From Gammaproteobacteria bacterium (lineage in GTDB: Bacteria; Pseudomonadota; Gammaproteobacteria; Francisellales; CACEW01): DNA of 64,000 bases. The stretch covers positions 1-64,000 of the forward strand of contig JAQSYQ010000010.1 of the NCBI GenBank assembly GCA_029256015.1. Reading direction: 5' to 3'. Position numbers and translations under genes: made by a program. Below the pieces are notes generated by a model. The model did no database searches, was not told where the DNA came from, and saw nothing but the letters and a program-made list of their open reading frames with translations. Below are positions 18,136 to 26,911 of this stretch, in pieces (the stretch's first letter is position 1; the number at the start of each line of letters is the position of its first letter).

Positions 18136-18164
18136 ATAATACCCCAAATAAGTGGAACATACAA
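18136..18164 (-). promoter_or_regulatory. Putative sigma-70 promoter of rplM-rpsI-sspAB
   Basis: On the minus strand TTGTAT (18159-18164), a 17-nt spacer and TATTAT (18136-18141). The start would fall near 18129, leaving a leader of about 65 nt before rplM. Predicted by eye from hexamers and spacing. Confidence 0.5.
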
Positions 18165-18188
18165 TACCCCTTTATTAAAAAATCCACC

Positions 18189-18944
18189 CTAGCCTTCTTT
18201 ATTAAAAAAAGAAGGATAAAAAGGAATATTAAATACTTGCTTTAGCACCTCGTCACTTAGGGCTTCTGAAGGCCCACCCCTTTTATAAAGCTTTCCTTGA
18301 TTTAAAACAATCACTTCATCAGCAAATTTTTTCAAAATAGCGATATCATGACTCACCACAACCACGCCCGTTCCCTCGCCGGCAATTTTCTTAAGATAAT
18401 TGAAAGTTAAATATTGATAAGTTAAGTCCAAGTGCGCCATGTGCTCGTCCAGCAACAAAAAGTTTTTATGCTCTGTGGCAGAATGGTCAATCTGGGCCAG
18501 AAGTCTCGCTAAATGAACTCTTTGCTGCTCACCCCCCGATAGAGTGCTATAGAGTTGATTTTGCAAAGCTTTTAAATCAAGCAAGCCTATATAGCGGGCA
18601 ATAACTTCTTCATTTATATTCAAAGGCAAATGCCGATAAGGATAGCGACCTAAAGCAACGATTTCTTTTACGTTAAAATCAAAAGCTAAAGTAGGTTTTT
18701 GGCTGAGCAGAGCGCAGCATCTTGCCCTTTCTAAATGAGTCCAATTCCCAATATTCTGATTATGCAATGCTGCTTCGCCTTCATCAGGAGCAAGGCTACC
18801 TGACAATATTTTAAGTAGACTGGATTTGCCCGCGCCATTTGGCCCGACTATGCCAATAATTTTACCAGGTTCAATTTGCAGGCTTATTTGATCCAGCAAT
18901 ACTTTGCCTTTACGTCTTAGGCTGATATTTTTGAGCTCTAACAT
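18189..18944 (-). CDS. FecCD-type ABC transporter ATP-binding protein (heme/siderophore/B12 class)
   Basis: ATPase subunit of an importer paired with the permease at 18938-19960. About 251 residues from the ATG at 18944. Motifs: Walker A GPNGAGKSS, Q-loop LSQKPT, signature LSGGEQQR, Walker B LLLDEHMAHLD with an unusual His in the D-loop region, and H-loop VVVSHD. It resembles HmuV/BtuD. The start overlaps the permease stop by 7 bases; an in-frame start ten codons upstream is possible. The final residues (PSFFNKEG-stop) are encoded by a copy of the dispersed palindromic repeat. No substrate-binding protein is nearby, so the substrate is not determinable. Confidence 0.9.
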   Translation of the reverse strand: MLELKNISLRRKGKVLLDQISLQIEPGKIIGIVGPNGAGKSSLLKILSGSLAPDEGEAALHNQNIGNWTHLERARCCALLSQKPTLAFDFNVKEIVALGRYPYRHLPLNINEEVIARYIGLLDLKALQNQLYSTLSGGEQQRVHLARLLAQIDHSATEHKNFLLLDEHMAHLDLTYQYLTFNYLKKIAGEGTGVVVVSHDIAILKKFADEVIVLNQGKLYKRGGPSEALSDEVLKQVFNIPFYPSFFNKEG

Positions 18945-19960
18945 GCCGCCCGCCGATAATAAACTAATAACCACATAAAAAATAAAGCACCTAATAAGGC
19001 AGTAACTATCCCTAAAGGCAGCACTTCAGCATGGCTGATATTTTGGCAAAGCATGTCAGCGCTTAACAAAAAAATCCCCCCGGCCAAAGCCGAGCAAGTC
19101 AACAAATGCCGATGGTTTGCGCCCATTATTTTACGCATAATGTGCGGCACAATTAAGCCCACAAAAGCAATGGCTCCAGCCAGAGCGACTGAAGCGGCTA
19201 TAAGCAAAGCCACTCCAACAATGCACTGAGTTTTAAATCGATTTACATCCAGGCCTACTTGCATAGCATCTTCTTCACCCAGTGCCAGTACATTTAAAGC
19301 CGAAGCCTGTTTCAATAAAATAAAAGCCCCTATAGCGAACAATATGCTCGAACTGCCCAATAAACCCCAACTTATGCTCGATACTCCGCCAAAACCCCAA
19401 AGTACGGCATTTTCTAAAAACTGCGGCGGGCCTAAATACAAAAGAAAAGCGATTAGGCTTGAAAACAAAGCATTACAAGCAATCCCAATTAAAACAAGCC
19501 CTGCTATATCTCTTTGCATGCTCCACTTAGCACATATATAAAGAAAACTTAATACAGCCAAACTTCCCAGCAAGGCCGCAAAGGGAAGCATATACTGCCA
19601 AAGCGCAGCATCTACAAAATGTCCGCCAATTAACCAAAACACTAAAATAGCCAAACTCGAACCAGAAGAGACCCCTAACAAACCAGGATCAGCTAAAGGA
19701 TTACGCAATAGGCCTTGCATGACTGCTCCAGCAAGCCCCAGCCCCATACCAACCAATAATATTGCTAAAAGCCTTGGCAGCCGTAAGAACCAAATGACCG
19801 AAAAAATTTCGCTGTGTTGAGAAGCAAAAGGATGAAATAGCATAGGCACAAGCTGCGTATAGCTGATCGACACCGCCCCCAAATGTAAACTCAGCAAGAA
19901 AACCGCAAGCAGTAATGTACTTAATATAATGTAACGAACGCTTGTTTTATTATTTTTCAT
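18938..19960 (-). CDS. FecCD-family ABC transporter permease
   Basis: A 340-residue inner-membrane permease of the BtuC/FecCD/HmuU family with about ten hydrophobic segments. Diagnostic blocks are LRLPRLLAILLVGMGLGLAG and MQGLLRNPLADPGLLGVSSG near residues 60-100, and GAIAFVGLIVPHIMRKIMG with a following gate segment near 265-285. It imports iron-siderophore, heme or cobalamin with the adjacent ATPase. It is divergent from the small membrane gene at 20097 with 136 bp between. No Fur box was clear by eye. Confidence 0.92.
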   Translation of the reverse strand: MKNNKTSVRYIILSTLLLAVFLLSLHLGAVSISYTQLVPMLFHPFASQHSEIFSVIWFLRLPRLLAILLVGMGLGLAGAVMQGLLRNPLADPGLLGVSSGSSLAILVFWLIGGHFVDAALWQYMLPFAALLGSLAVLSFLYICAKWSMQRDIAGLVLIGIACNALFSSLIAFLLYLGPPQFLENAVLWGFGGVSSISWGLLGSSSILFAIGAFILLKQASALNVLALGEEDAMQVGLDVNRFKTQCIVGVALLIAASVALAGAIAFVGLIVPHIMRKIMGANHRHLLTCSALAGGIFLLSADMLCQNISHAEVLPLGIVTALLGALFFMWLLVYYRRAAC

Positions 19961-20096
19961 CTATTCATACATCACTAAAAAACAACATCATATCTCCAAT
20001 TTCCAACTTAACCAAGGCGCTATATTAAAAGGACTGGAGTTTATCGCTGTGTTCAGCTAAGCTCATCATGTATTAGCACAGCTTGACGGTAGGCAT

Positions 20097-20366
20097 ATGA
20101 AACACGACTATATGACAGATAGAAATTGGAAACTGGATGAGCCACTAGAAAGCCTCTCTTCTAGTAAAAGGTCTTTCAAAGGACTAATCCTTATTCTAAT
20201 CGTTATTGCAATCCTTTTAACTGCCGCGGCATTCACTTGGCACTATGTTAAAAAAGAACAGGCCACAGAAACTCAAGCCCCAGCAGTGAGTCAAATTAAT
20301 ACCAACTTATCCTCAGCCAGCCCTAGTTCAACATCGGCAACCAGCTCAGCACAAACTTCTTCTTAA
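20097..20366 (+). CDS. Small membrane protein upstream of minC
   Basis: An 89-residue protein: a polar N-terminus of about 27 residues, one strong membrane helix (LILILIVIAILLTAAAFTWHYV, residues about 30-51), then a periplasmic-looking low-complexity tail rich in Ser, Thr, Ala and Gln. Positive charge before the helix (SSKRSFK) predicts an N-in orientation. It ends 9 nt before minC on the same strand, so it is probably in the min operon, but I know no equivalent there. Function unknown. Confidence 0.65.
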   Translation: MKHDYMTDRNWKLDEPLESLSSSKRSFKGLILILIVIAILLTAAAFTWHYVKKEQATETQAPAVSQINTNLSSASPSSTSATSSAQTSS

Positions 20367-20375
20367 AGGCCCACT

Positions 20376-21134
20376 ATGCAACAACAAAGCTTTAAACTAA
20401 AAGGCAGCTTATTTACTCTAAGTGTACTGCAATTAGAGAATCTTAACTTGCAAGAGCTCGATCGCGACCTTGCTGAAAAAATCAAACTTGCCCCAAAGTT
20501 TTTTTATCATACTCCTATTGTGATTGATATTCAAAAAGTGGACAGCCAATCCATAGACTTCCTAGCCTTAAAGCAAATCCTGGAAAAGCATAATCTTATT
20601 CCAGTCGGCATTAAAGGGGGCCAAGAATTCGTGCAGATGAATGCCAAGCAGGCAGGATTTGCCATTATGGGAGACTCTTCGACCTCCTCATCTGAAAAGC
20701 GTGCTCCGACTCAAAGACCTCAAAATTTAGAAATCCGAGAAAGCCAAGCAGCCACCTTGGTTTCCAAAGAAGGCACCCGCTTAATCACTTCTCCTATTCG
20801 CTCAGGCCAGCAAGTTTATGCTCAAGGCGGAGATTTGGTTGTCGTTTCATCAGTGAGCTCAGGGGCTGAATTATTGGCTGACGGCAACATCCATGTTTAC
20901 GGAACTTTAAGAGGACGGGCCTTAGCTGGAGTCAATGGCAACAACAAAGCCAGAATCTTCTGCCACCACCTAGAAGCTGAGCTTGTAGCCATTGCCGGAG
21001 AGTACAAAGTATTTGAGCATATTCCAAATAATTACCCAGGCGCAGTTCAAATTCATTTAAAAGACAATCGGTTAATAATTGAATCTTTGGAAAAAAATTA
21101 CAAAAATATTGAAAAATCTACATGTAGTTTTTAA
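20376..21134 (+). CDS. minC: Septum site-determining protein MinC
   Basis: FtsZ-polymerisation antagonist, 252 residues. The N-terminal domain (about 1-100) carries the FKLKGSLFTL start and the YHTPIVIDI strand. A Ser/Glu/Gln-rich linker (105-135) joins the C-terminal beta-helix with PIRSGQQVYAQGGDLVV, GAELLADGNIHVYG and LRGRALAGVNGN, the MinD-binding and dimerisation surface. minD follows after 70 bp with a TATAAT at 21144-21149, so minDE may also have its own promoter. Confidence 0.95.
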   Translation: MQQQSFKLKGSLFTLSVLQLENLNLQELDRDLAEKIKLAPKFFYHTPIVIDIQKVDSQSIDFLALKQILEKHNLIPVGIKGGQEFVQMNAKQAGFAIMGDSSTSSSEKRAPTQRPQNLEIRESQAATLVSKEGTRLITSPIRSGQQVYAQGGDLVVVSSVSSGAELLADGNIHVYGTLRGRALAGVNGNNKARIFCHHLEAELVAIAGEYKVFEHIPNNYPGAVQIHLKDNRLIIESLEKNYKNIEKSTCSF

Positions 21135-21204
21135 TTTATCCGCTATAATACTACGGGTAGTAATTTGGCCTCGGGCTTAATTAAAGAATAGAAGGATACG
21201 AGCA

Positions 21205-22029
21205 ATGGCAGAAATAATTGTCATTACCTCAGGAAAAGGTGGGGTAGGAAAAACAACAACTAGCGCGGCTTTCGGGACTGCTCTTGCAATGCGTGGGCAC
21301 AAAACCGTGCTAATTGATTTTGACGTAGGTCTGCGTAATCTTGATCTTATTATGGGCTGCGAACGTCGAGTCATTTATGACTTAGTAAACGTTATTAACG
21401 GCGAAGCTAATTTAAATCAAGCCTTGATTAAAGATAAAAGGGTAGAGCAGCTTTATATTTTGCCCGCTTCTCAAACCCGCGACAAAGATGCTTTAACCAA
21501 AGAAGGTGTTGAAAAAGTTTTAAATGAGCTAAGCCAGTCCTTTGACTATATAGTCTGTGACTCACCAGCTGGAATTGAGCGAGGCGCTTATCTTGCTATG
21601 TATTTCGCTGATCAAGCAATCGTGGTCACCAACCCTGAGGTTTCCTCAGTGCGTGACTCAGACAGAATGCTTGGCGTATTATCCAGCAAGTCTAAAAGAG
21701 CAGAAGAAGGCAAAAGCCCTATTAAAGAACACTTACTGCTGACTCGTTATGCTCCCGACAGAGTGACCAAAGGTGAAATGTTAAGCGTAGCCGATGTTCA
21801 GGAAATCCTGTCCATTCCATTGCTAGGTGTTATCCCTGAGTCCAAAGCTGTGTTAAAAGCTTCCAACGCCGGGGTTCCAGTCAGCCTGGACCAAGAAAGC
21901 GATGCGGGCCAAGCTTATCTAGATGCAGTCAGCCGCTTCTTAGGGCAAGACCTGCCACACCGCTTTATTACTGAAGAAAAAGCGAATTTGTTTAGAAGAA
22001 TATTTAGTAGAGGGAGAGTAACAGGATGA
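21205..22029 (+). CDS. minD: Septum site-determining ATPase MinD
   Basis: Membrane-associating ParA-family ATPase that positions MinC and oscillates with MinE. The 274 residues include the deviant Walker [11 protein letters not shown], the switch I/II regions [16 protein letters not shown] and CDSPAGIE, and a C-terminal amphipathic membrane-targeting helix ([10 protein letters not shown]). Ribosome site GAAGGA is well placed. Its stop overlaps the minE start (ATGA). Confidence 0.98.
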   Translation: MAEIIVITSGKGGVGKTTTSAAFGTALAMRGHKTVLIDFDVGLRNLDLIMGCERRVIYDLVNVINGEANLNQALIKDKRVEQLYILPASQTRDKDALTKEGVEKVLNELSQSFDYIVCDSPAGIERGAYLAMYFADQAIVVTNPEVSSVRDSDRMLGVLSSKSKRAEEGKSPIKEHLLLTRYAPDRVTKGEMLSVADVQEILSIPLLGVIPESKAVLKASNAGVPVSLDQESDAGQAYLDAVSRFLGQDLPHRFITEEKANLFRRIFSRGRVTG

Positions 22030-22313
22030 AATGGCTAAAAGAACTGTTTCAGCCGAAACAACAATCAGCCAGTCTTGCCAAAGAAAGATTACAGGTAATC
22101 GTTGCGCATGAGCGTAGCCAGCGTCAAGGTCCTGAGTTTTTACAGCAACTGCAAAAAGAAATCACCGCTGTTATCGCAAAATATGTAAACATCGGCCTAG
22201 GTGATGTGATGGTAGATTTTGAACAAAAAGGCGACCGCTCTGTTCTAGAATTGAACATTACCCTGCCGGATCAAGCTACTCCAAAAGTGGACGCGGCTGC
22301 TCAAACTGCTTAA
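22026..22313 (+). CDS. minE: Cell division topological specificity factor MinE
   Basis: A 95-residue MinE that stimulates MinD ATPase to drive pole-to-pole oscillation. The N-terminal membrane-binding helix (MKWLKELF) is followed by the anti-MinCD region [15 protein letters not shown] and the topological-specificity domain ([24 protein letters not shown]). Overlaps the minD stop by 4 nt, and the next gene begins 9 nt later. Confidence 0.96.
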   Translation: MKWLKELFQPKQQSASLAKERLQVIVAHERSQRQGPEFLQQLQKEITAVIAKYVNIGLGDVMVDFEQKGDRSVLELNITLPDQATPKVDAAAQTA

Positions 22314-22322
22314 AGGCCTCCA

Positions 22323-23309
22323 ATGATTAGACTTTTGCATATCGATCAAACTTCTGAAGTCTGTGATATTGCAAATGTTAAAGGCTTGCCTGAGAAAGGT
22401 TATTTGTGGCTCATTTTAAGCCGGGATGAAAAATTTGATTTAGGTAAATGGGTTTTAGACCTAGTCGGTAAACCCATTCATCCGCGCCATCTTGATGATA
22501 TCACCCAAAAGAACCACCCTAGTTACTATGACTATATGAGTAACTACGATATTTTAATTTTCCGCACTGCCACTCGGCTTGAGATCGGCCCTCGCCGAGG
22601 CTTGGAATCTACCACTTTTTTATTATTTAATAAGTTGCTGGTCAGCATTCATGAAAGCAGTGAGAAAGATTTTGATCATGTCTACAACTATGTTATTGAT
22701 CCTGATCGCATTTTACCGCCAACTCCTGCTCTTGCACTAGAAACTTGCCTGGATTATACGGTTAACCACCTGTCTGAGTTTAAAGCTCCTCTTGAGACTC
22801 AGATGAACAGCTGGCAAAAGCGCTTGCTAAAGGTCAGTCGAGGCAAAGCCATGGACTGGACTGAGCTTTTGGAATTTAAAGCAGACCTGCGTAAACTAAA
22901 AGCCATTTGCGAAGAACAAAACGATACTCTTTCAGCCTGGCGAAATAGCTTAAGGAATGACGGAGACAAGCCCTATTTTCACGGCGAAAACATCCTCATT
23001 AACTTAAATGATCTGATTGAGCATAGCCATCGCATGCTTAACCTAAGCAATCAGTCTCAAACTGAGCTTGAATCTTTACTACAATTACACTTTACGATTT
23101 TAGGTCACCGCACCAATGAGATTATGAGGACCATTGCGATTATCACCGGCATCTTTATGCCCGCTAACTTAATCGCAGGCATTTATGGCATGAACTTTAC
23201 CAACTTGCCTGAAATCAGCAATCCTCACGGCTTAATTCATGTATTGGCTTTAATGGCTGGAATTACCGGATTGTCTCTGGCAGTATTCCGTTGGCTAAAG
23301 TGGGTTTAA
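22323..23309 (+). CDS. CorA-family divalent cation transporter, ZntB-like
   Basis: A 328-residue CorA-superfamily protein: a large cytoplasmic alpha/beta and coiled-coil domain (1-265) and two C-terminal membrane helices (about 270-292 and 302-322) separated by the signature YGMNF. The GMN motif marks Mg/Co/Ni/Zn channels of this group. The length and weak N-terminal acidity fit ZntB or YfjQ-like members better than classical CorA; the ion is not deducible. It follows minE after 9 nt and is probably co-transcribed. Confidence 0.88.
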   Translation: MIRLLHIDQTSEVCDIANVKGLPEKGYLWLILSRDEKFDLGKWVLDLVGKPIHPRHLDDITQKNHPSYYDYMSNYDILIFRTATRLEIGPRRGLESTTFLLFNKLLVSIHESSEKDFDHVYNYVIDPDRILPPTPALALETCLDYTVNHLSEFKAPLETQMNSWQKRLLKVSRGKAMDWTELLEFKADLRKLKAICEEQNDTLSAWRNSLRNDGDKPYFHGENILINLNDLIEHSHRMLNLSNQSQTELESLLQLHFTILGHRTNEIMRTIAIITGIFMPANLIAGIYGMNFTNLPEISNPHGLIHVLALMAGITGLSLAVFRWLKWV

Positions 23310-23411
23310 AGCCTGACTTTAACTGTACATTTTATTCCAATAATATTATTTTTCTATATTCCAGCATTTTTTTTGGTAGAATGGCGCTTACCTTAATTTA
23401 GGGCTTAGCTT

Positions 23412-25190
23412 ATGCATCAATCACCCAAAACAGTACACATCCCCTCTCCATGGCTGCTTCGCTACAGTGGTTTAGTGGAATTGTGGGCAAGATTTTATGA
23501 TGAGCAACTTACCCTCATGTCACTCGAAGAAAAGGCAAAAATTGAACAAACCATTAGAGAGAGATTTGCTGGCTTAGCCGATAAAAGACATTTTAAAGCC
23601 AAACTCGACGGTTACCAGCAAGAAGTTAAGACTTTTAAAGGGCCTACCAATCCTGATATTGAGAAAAAGCGCGACCTACTGCTATGGGCTGATATTCATT
23701 ACAAACTGCGAAACCTTCCCTATTGTTTGACAGTAAGTGACAGCCAAATACTAGAAGTTATTCAAGTTCTGGCCACCGCTATTCCCAGATATTCGAGCCT
23801 GTATCATGAAGCTAAAAAAATCGAAAGCGATATGGAAATTTTATTGCTTGCGGTCAAAGCAGTGGAGCGTGCTAAAGAAGCAGACAAACAGGCTGTAAAA
23901 CTAGATTTTCTGTTAGACTGGGATTTGCAATCAGAATCCGATAAACAGGCTACAAAAAAGCGTCTAACCGAGATTCTATCACTCCCTCCAGAAGGCCCTG
24001 CTGAGCTCAAAGGCGCTAGACTAGCCAGATTTGGCTCGGTTGCTGAAAGGCCCAAACCTTCACTAGAGGAAAGCATTAACGCAGCACCACAAACAGCGCC
24101 TAGAAGAATGGGATCAATGCCTATAACAAGGCCGCAAGCTTCCCCTGTGCCTGCTGCAAGATCAGCACCATACGCCACAGCAACTCCCGCTCCAGCGCCA
24201 ACAGCTGCTCCTGCTCCAAAACCAGAGACTGCTCCTGCTGCAACCCCAGCACCCGCTCCTAGAGCGGAAGCACCGGCTGCAGGTGGCGCAGGCAGGCCCG
24301 CCACATCACACGATATACCTAGAGCGGAGGAGCCAGAAGAATATGAAGATAGGGCTGTAAACCCTACCTATGCAATTTTTTTAAAATTGAGGCTCCCTTT
24401 ACTCCCTCCAGCGAGTATAAAAACAGCGCAAGAGGCTTACACCAGAAAAGAAATTCACACTTTTCTAAATTCTGATGAAGCACGAAGCGATACTGATTTG
24501 GATAAAATGCGCATTGGATTAAACGAGTTTCATAAGGCTCACCGCCTTCTTGAGGTTCCCTTTCCCACTAAAACAACTGATTTGAGAATGTTGTTGGAAA
24601 GCATTGCAAAGTCTTATCGCACTAAAGCGAAAACGGCACATAGCGACAAAGGCGGCGGCAATTTTACTGAGCTAACAAACGCCAACACCATTTTAAAAGA
24701 ATACTATAAAAAAATTCTTGAGGAACCTGACTTGGCGAAAATGGACATCCATAAAGAAAAGGAAGCAAATATTCTTAGCTCTCACTCAGAGCCTGAAAGT
24801 CCAAATGAAGCCTACCGTCGTATGAAGGCTATTCAAAGAGCTGAAGAAATTTTAGGCAGAGGCGATAAAGAAACTTTAAGGCAGCGCTATTTAGCTGAAA
24901 AACCTAAATACCTTAAAAGCCCTGAAGAACTACAAATACTAAGAGCAGCTTATCTCGCGCTCAAATACTGTGATGATTTTGATACAGGCAGGATGGCTAA
25001 CCTCGAAACCAGAGAAAAAATAGTCAAAAAACTTATCCCAGATGAGCTCAAGCTTCAATTACCTGATTTGCCGCCGATAGCACAAACGGCGGTTTACGTT
25101 CCTCCTCCGCCCCCACCTGTATTATTTCTCTCTCCTCAAGCTGCTCGCAGAGCTGATGCCGGTGTCCCTTCTCCTGCTCCGGCACATTAA
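23412..25190 (+). CDS. J-domain-like protein with degenerate HPD motif
   Basis: A 592-residue protein of mixed design. Residues 1-215 are helical and unrecognised. Residues about 222-300 form a Pro/Ala-rich linker. Residues about 375-436 read as a J-domain: LLEVPFPTKTTDLR, then SYRTKAKTAHSDKGGGNFTE, then NANTILKEYY. The HPD signature is altered to HSD (410-412). Segments 318-380 and 463-520 (ILGRGDKETLRQRY, then LRAAYLALKY) look like further decayed J-like units without HPD. The C-terminus has PPPPPPV and a Pro/Ala tail. DnaK stimulation needs the Pro of HPD in studied J-proteins, so activity is doubtful. No DnaJ Gly/Phe or zinc region is present. Possibly a host-directed protein; that is inference. 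Confidence 0.7.
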   Translation: MHQSPKTVHIPSPWLLRYSGLVELWARFYDEQLTLMSLEEKAKIEQTIRERFAGLADKRHFKAKLDGYQQEVKTFKGPTNPDIEKKRDLLLWADIHYKLRNLPYCLTVSDSQILEVIQVLATAIPRYSSLYHEAKKIESDMEILLLAVKAVERAKEADKQAVKLDFLLDWDLQSESDKQATKKRLTEILSLPPEGPAELKGARLARFGSVAERPKPSLEESINAAPQTAPRRMGSMPITRPQASPVPAARSAPYATATPAPAPTAAPAPKPETAPAATPAPAPRAEAPAAGGAGRPATSHDIPRAEEPEEYEDRAVNPTYAIFLKLRLPLLPPASIKTAQEAYTRKEIHTFLNSDEARSDTDLDKMRIGLNEFHKAHRLLEVPFPTKTTDLRMLLESIAKSYRTKAKTAHSDKGGGNFTELTNANTILKEYYKKILEEPDLAKMDIHKEKEANILSSHSEPESPNEAYRRMKAIQRAEEILGRGDKETLRQRYLAEKPKYLKSPEELQILRAAYLALKYCDDFDTGRMANLETREKIVKKLIPDELKLQLPDLPPIAQTAVYVPPPPPPVLFLSPQAARRADAGVPSPAPAH

Positions 25191-25254
25191 TTATCTCTCT
25201 CGCTCATTCATTAAAATTCAGTTACACTAATTTTTTTAAATGAATGGGCGGTAT

Positions 25255-25605
25255 ATGGATAAGGCTTTGCAACCTCTTGTCACCAAGCTTGGCATCGATA
25301 AAATTGAGCGCCATATCTTTCTATGCGCTGATCAAACCAAACCTAAATGCTGCGATAAATTACTCGGCTTGGCTTCCTGGAACTACCTCAAGGAACGCCT
25401 GGATGAACTTGGCTTAAATAATAACGGCGTATTTCGTACTAAAGCTAATTGTCTTCGAGTCTGTGAAAAAGGCCCTATTGCAGTGGTTTATCCAGAAGGC
25501 GTTTGGTATCACTCCTGCACCCCTGAAGTATTAGAAAGAATTATTCAAGAACATTTGATTGGCGGTACGCCCGTTACTGAATTCATGTTTTATCAAAAGG
25601 GATAG
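25255..25605 (+). CDS. Thioredoxin-like [2Fe-2S] ferredoxin
   Basis: A small ferredoxin of the thioredoxin-like 2Fe-2S class, about 116 residues. [14 protein letters not shown] begins the fold and gives the first two ligand cysteines. [22 protein letters not shown] supplies the other two, and the [19 protein letters not shown]-terminus is typical. An ATG five codons upstream (25240) is also possible; the inner ATG is preferred because a purine-rich GGGCGG lies before it. Redox partner unknown. It ends 2 nt before glk. Confidence 0.88.
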   Translation: MDKALQPLVTKLGIDKIERHIFLCADQTKPKCCDKLLGLASWNYLKERLDELGLNNNGVFRTKANCLRVCEKGPIAVVYPEGVWYHSCTPEVLERIIQEHLIGGTPVTEFMFYQKG

Positions 25606-25607
25606 CT

Positions 25608-26609
25608 ATGATTGTATTATCTGGAGATATAGGCGGAACCAATACTCGCCTACAATTAACTGACTGCGAAAACCCTCTGCATTTAAAAACCATCGCTAGA
25701 GAAAAGTATGCTAATGCCTCGCATATGAGTTTTAGCGAAATCATTCAAAAGTTTCTAATTGATACCGGTAATCAAAATGTTGAAATCAGCAGTGCATGTT
25801 TTGCAGTAGCGGGCCCCATTATTAACGGTACGGTAAAATTCACCAACCTTCCTTGGTTTATCGAAGAAGCTAAATTAAAGCAAGAACTTAAAATCGATCG
25901 AATTAAATTGATCAATGACTTTCAGGCAGTGGGTTATGGAATAGAAGTGCTTTCTGCTGAAGATGTTCATGTTCTGCAAGAAGGCCGCTACCAAATGAAC
26001 CAGGTTAAAGCCATTATTGGGGCAGGAACAGGCCTTGGAATGGGAATGATGCATTGGAACGGCAGCATGTACGAAGTGACCCCTACCGAGGGTGGGCATG
26101 TCGATTTTGCTCCCACCAGCGATGCGCAGATTCAACTGCTTCAATATCTTCGCAAAAAATACCATCGAGTCTCCGTAGAACGTTTGGTTTCTGGCCCTGG
26201 CATTATCCATCTTTACAGCTTTGTTAAAGACAATCCCTTGCCTACCGAAAAAGAAAACCCCGAGCTGCACTTTGCTTTGCATAGAAACGAGGATACCGCA
26301 GCGACTATTTCAAAATATGCTATCGAATATAAAGACCCCATGGCTATGCGTGCCTTAGATCTATTTGTGCGAATCTACGGCTCAGCAGCGGGCAATTTGG
26401 CCTTAACCACTTTGCCTTATAGCGGATTGTATATTGCAGGAGGTATTGCCCCCAAATTACTGCCACAGCTTATCGATGGTCGGTTTTTAGAAAGCTATTC
26501 CGATAAGGGAAGGCTTTCTAATTTATTAAAAGAAATTCCTATCTATATAGTACTCAACACTCACGTCGGCTTATTAGGCGCGGCCACTTATGCAGCCAGG
26601 TTAAAATGA
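25608..26609 (+). CDS. glk: Glucokinase
   Basis: ATP-dependent phosphorylation of glucose to glucose-6-phosphate. The 333-residue ASKHA protein shows GDIGGTNTRL (phosphate 1), CFAVAGPI, INDFQAVGYG (catalytic Asp), GAGTGLGMG (phosphate 2), PTEGGHVDF and the adenosine-site IAGGIAPK near the C-terminus. This is the proteobacterial Glk group, not the ROK group. AGGGATAGCT precedes the ATG. The downstream ABM-fold gene overlaps by 4 nt. Confidence 0.95.
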   Translation: MIVLSGDIGGTNTRLQLTDCENPLHLKTIAREKYANASHMSFSEIIQKFLIDTGNQNVEISSACFAVAGPIINGTVKFTNLPWFIEEAKLKQELKIDRIKLINDFQAVGYGIEVLSAEDVHVLQEGRYQMNQVKAIIGAGTGLGMGMMHWNGSMYEVTPTEGGHVDFAPTSDAQIQLLQYLRKKYHRVSVERLVSGPGIIHLYSFVKDNPLPTEKENPELHFALHRNEDTAATISKYAIEYKDPMAMRALDLFVRIYGSAAGNLALTTLPYSGLYIAGGIAPKLLPQLIDGRFLESYSDKGRLSNLLKEIPIYIVLNTHVGLLGAATYAARLK

Positions 26610-26911
26610 GCTGTGTAGAACTGGTTATATATGAAGTTAAGGCAGAGGCTGTTGGACAGTTTATTCACTCTCAAGCTGCTGTCGTTGAGGACTTAAAAAA
26701 GCAAGCGGGCTTTATTGAGTACTGCTCTTATCGATCAAGCAATAACCCGCTTTGTTTTAGCGATAAGGTAACTTGGGCAGATAAAGAATCAGCGATAAAA
26801 GCCTTTGAGCATTTCAAAACTTTGCCTTCTGCGCCACGCTTTATGCAGTGCATTGACAAAGTACTGTTTTCTGAACATTTTGAATTAACTGTCTCAACTA
26901 AGGCTAGCTAA
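26606..26911 (+). CDS. Antibiotic biosynthesis monooxygenase-like (ABM fold) protein
   Basis: A 101-residue protein with the dimeric alpha/beta-barrel pattern of ABM-like proteins: VELVIYEVKAEAVGQFIHSQ, then LKKQAGFIEYCSYRSS, then DKVTWADKESAIKAFEHF. Members include small heme-degrading and quinol monooxygenases and many uncharacterised proteins, so no activity is claimed. It is coupled to glk by ATGA and to apaH by TAATG. Confidence 0.65.
   Translation: MSCVELVIYEVKAEAVGQFIHSQAAVVEDLKKQAGFIEYCSYRSSNNPLCFSDKVTWADKESAIKAFEHFKTLPSAPRFMQCIDKVLFSEHFELTVSTKAS

Noticed and set aside
23804..24304. Minus-strand Ala/Gly-rich open frame of 166 codons
   Set aside because: It is the shadow of the Pro/Ala-rich linker of the J-domain-like gene; low-complexity GC-rich coding DNA opens the antisense frame.
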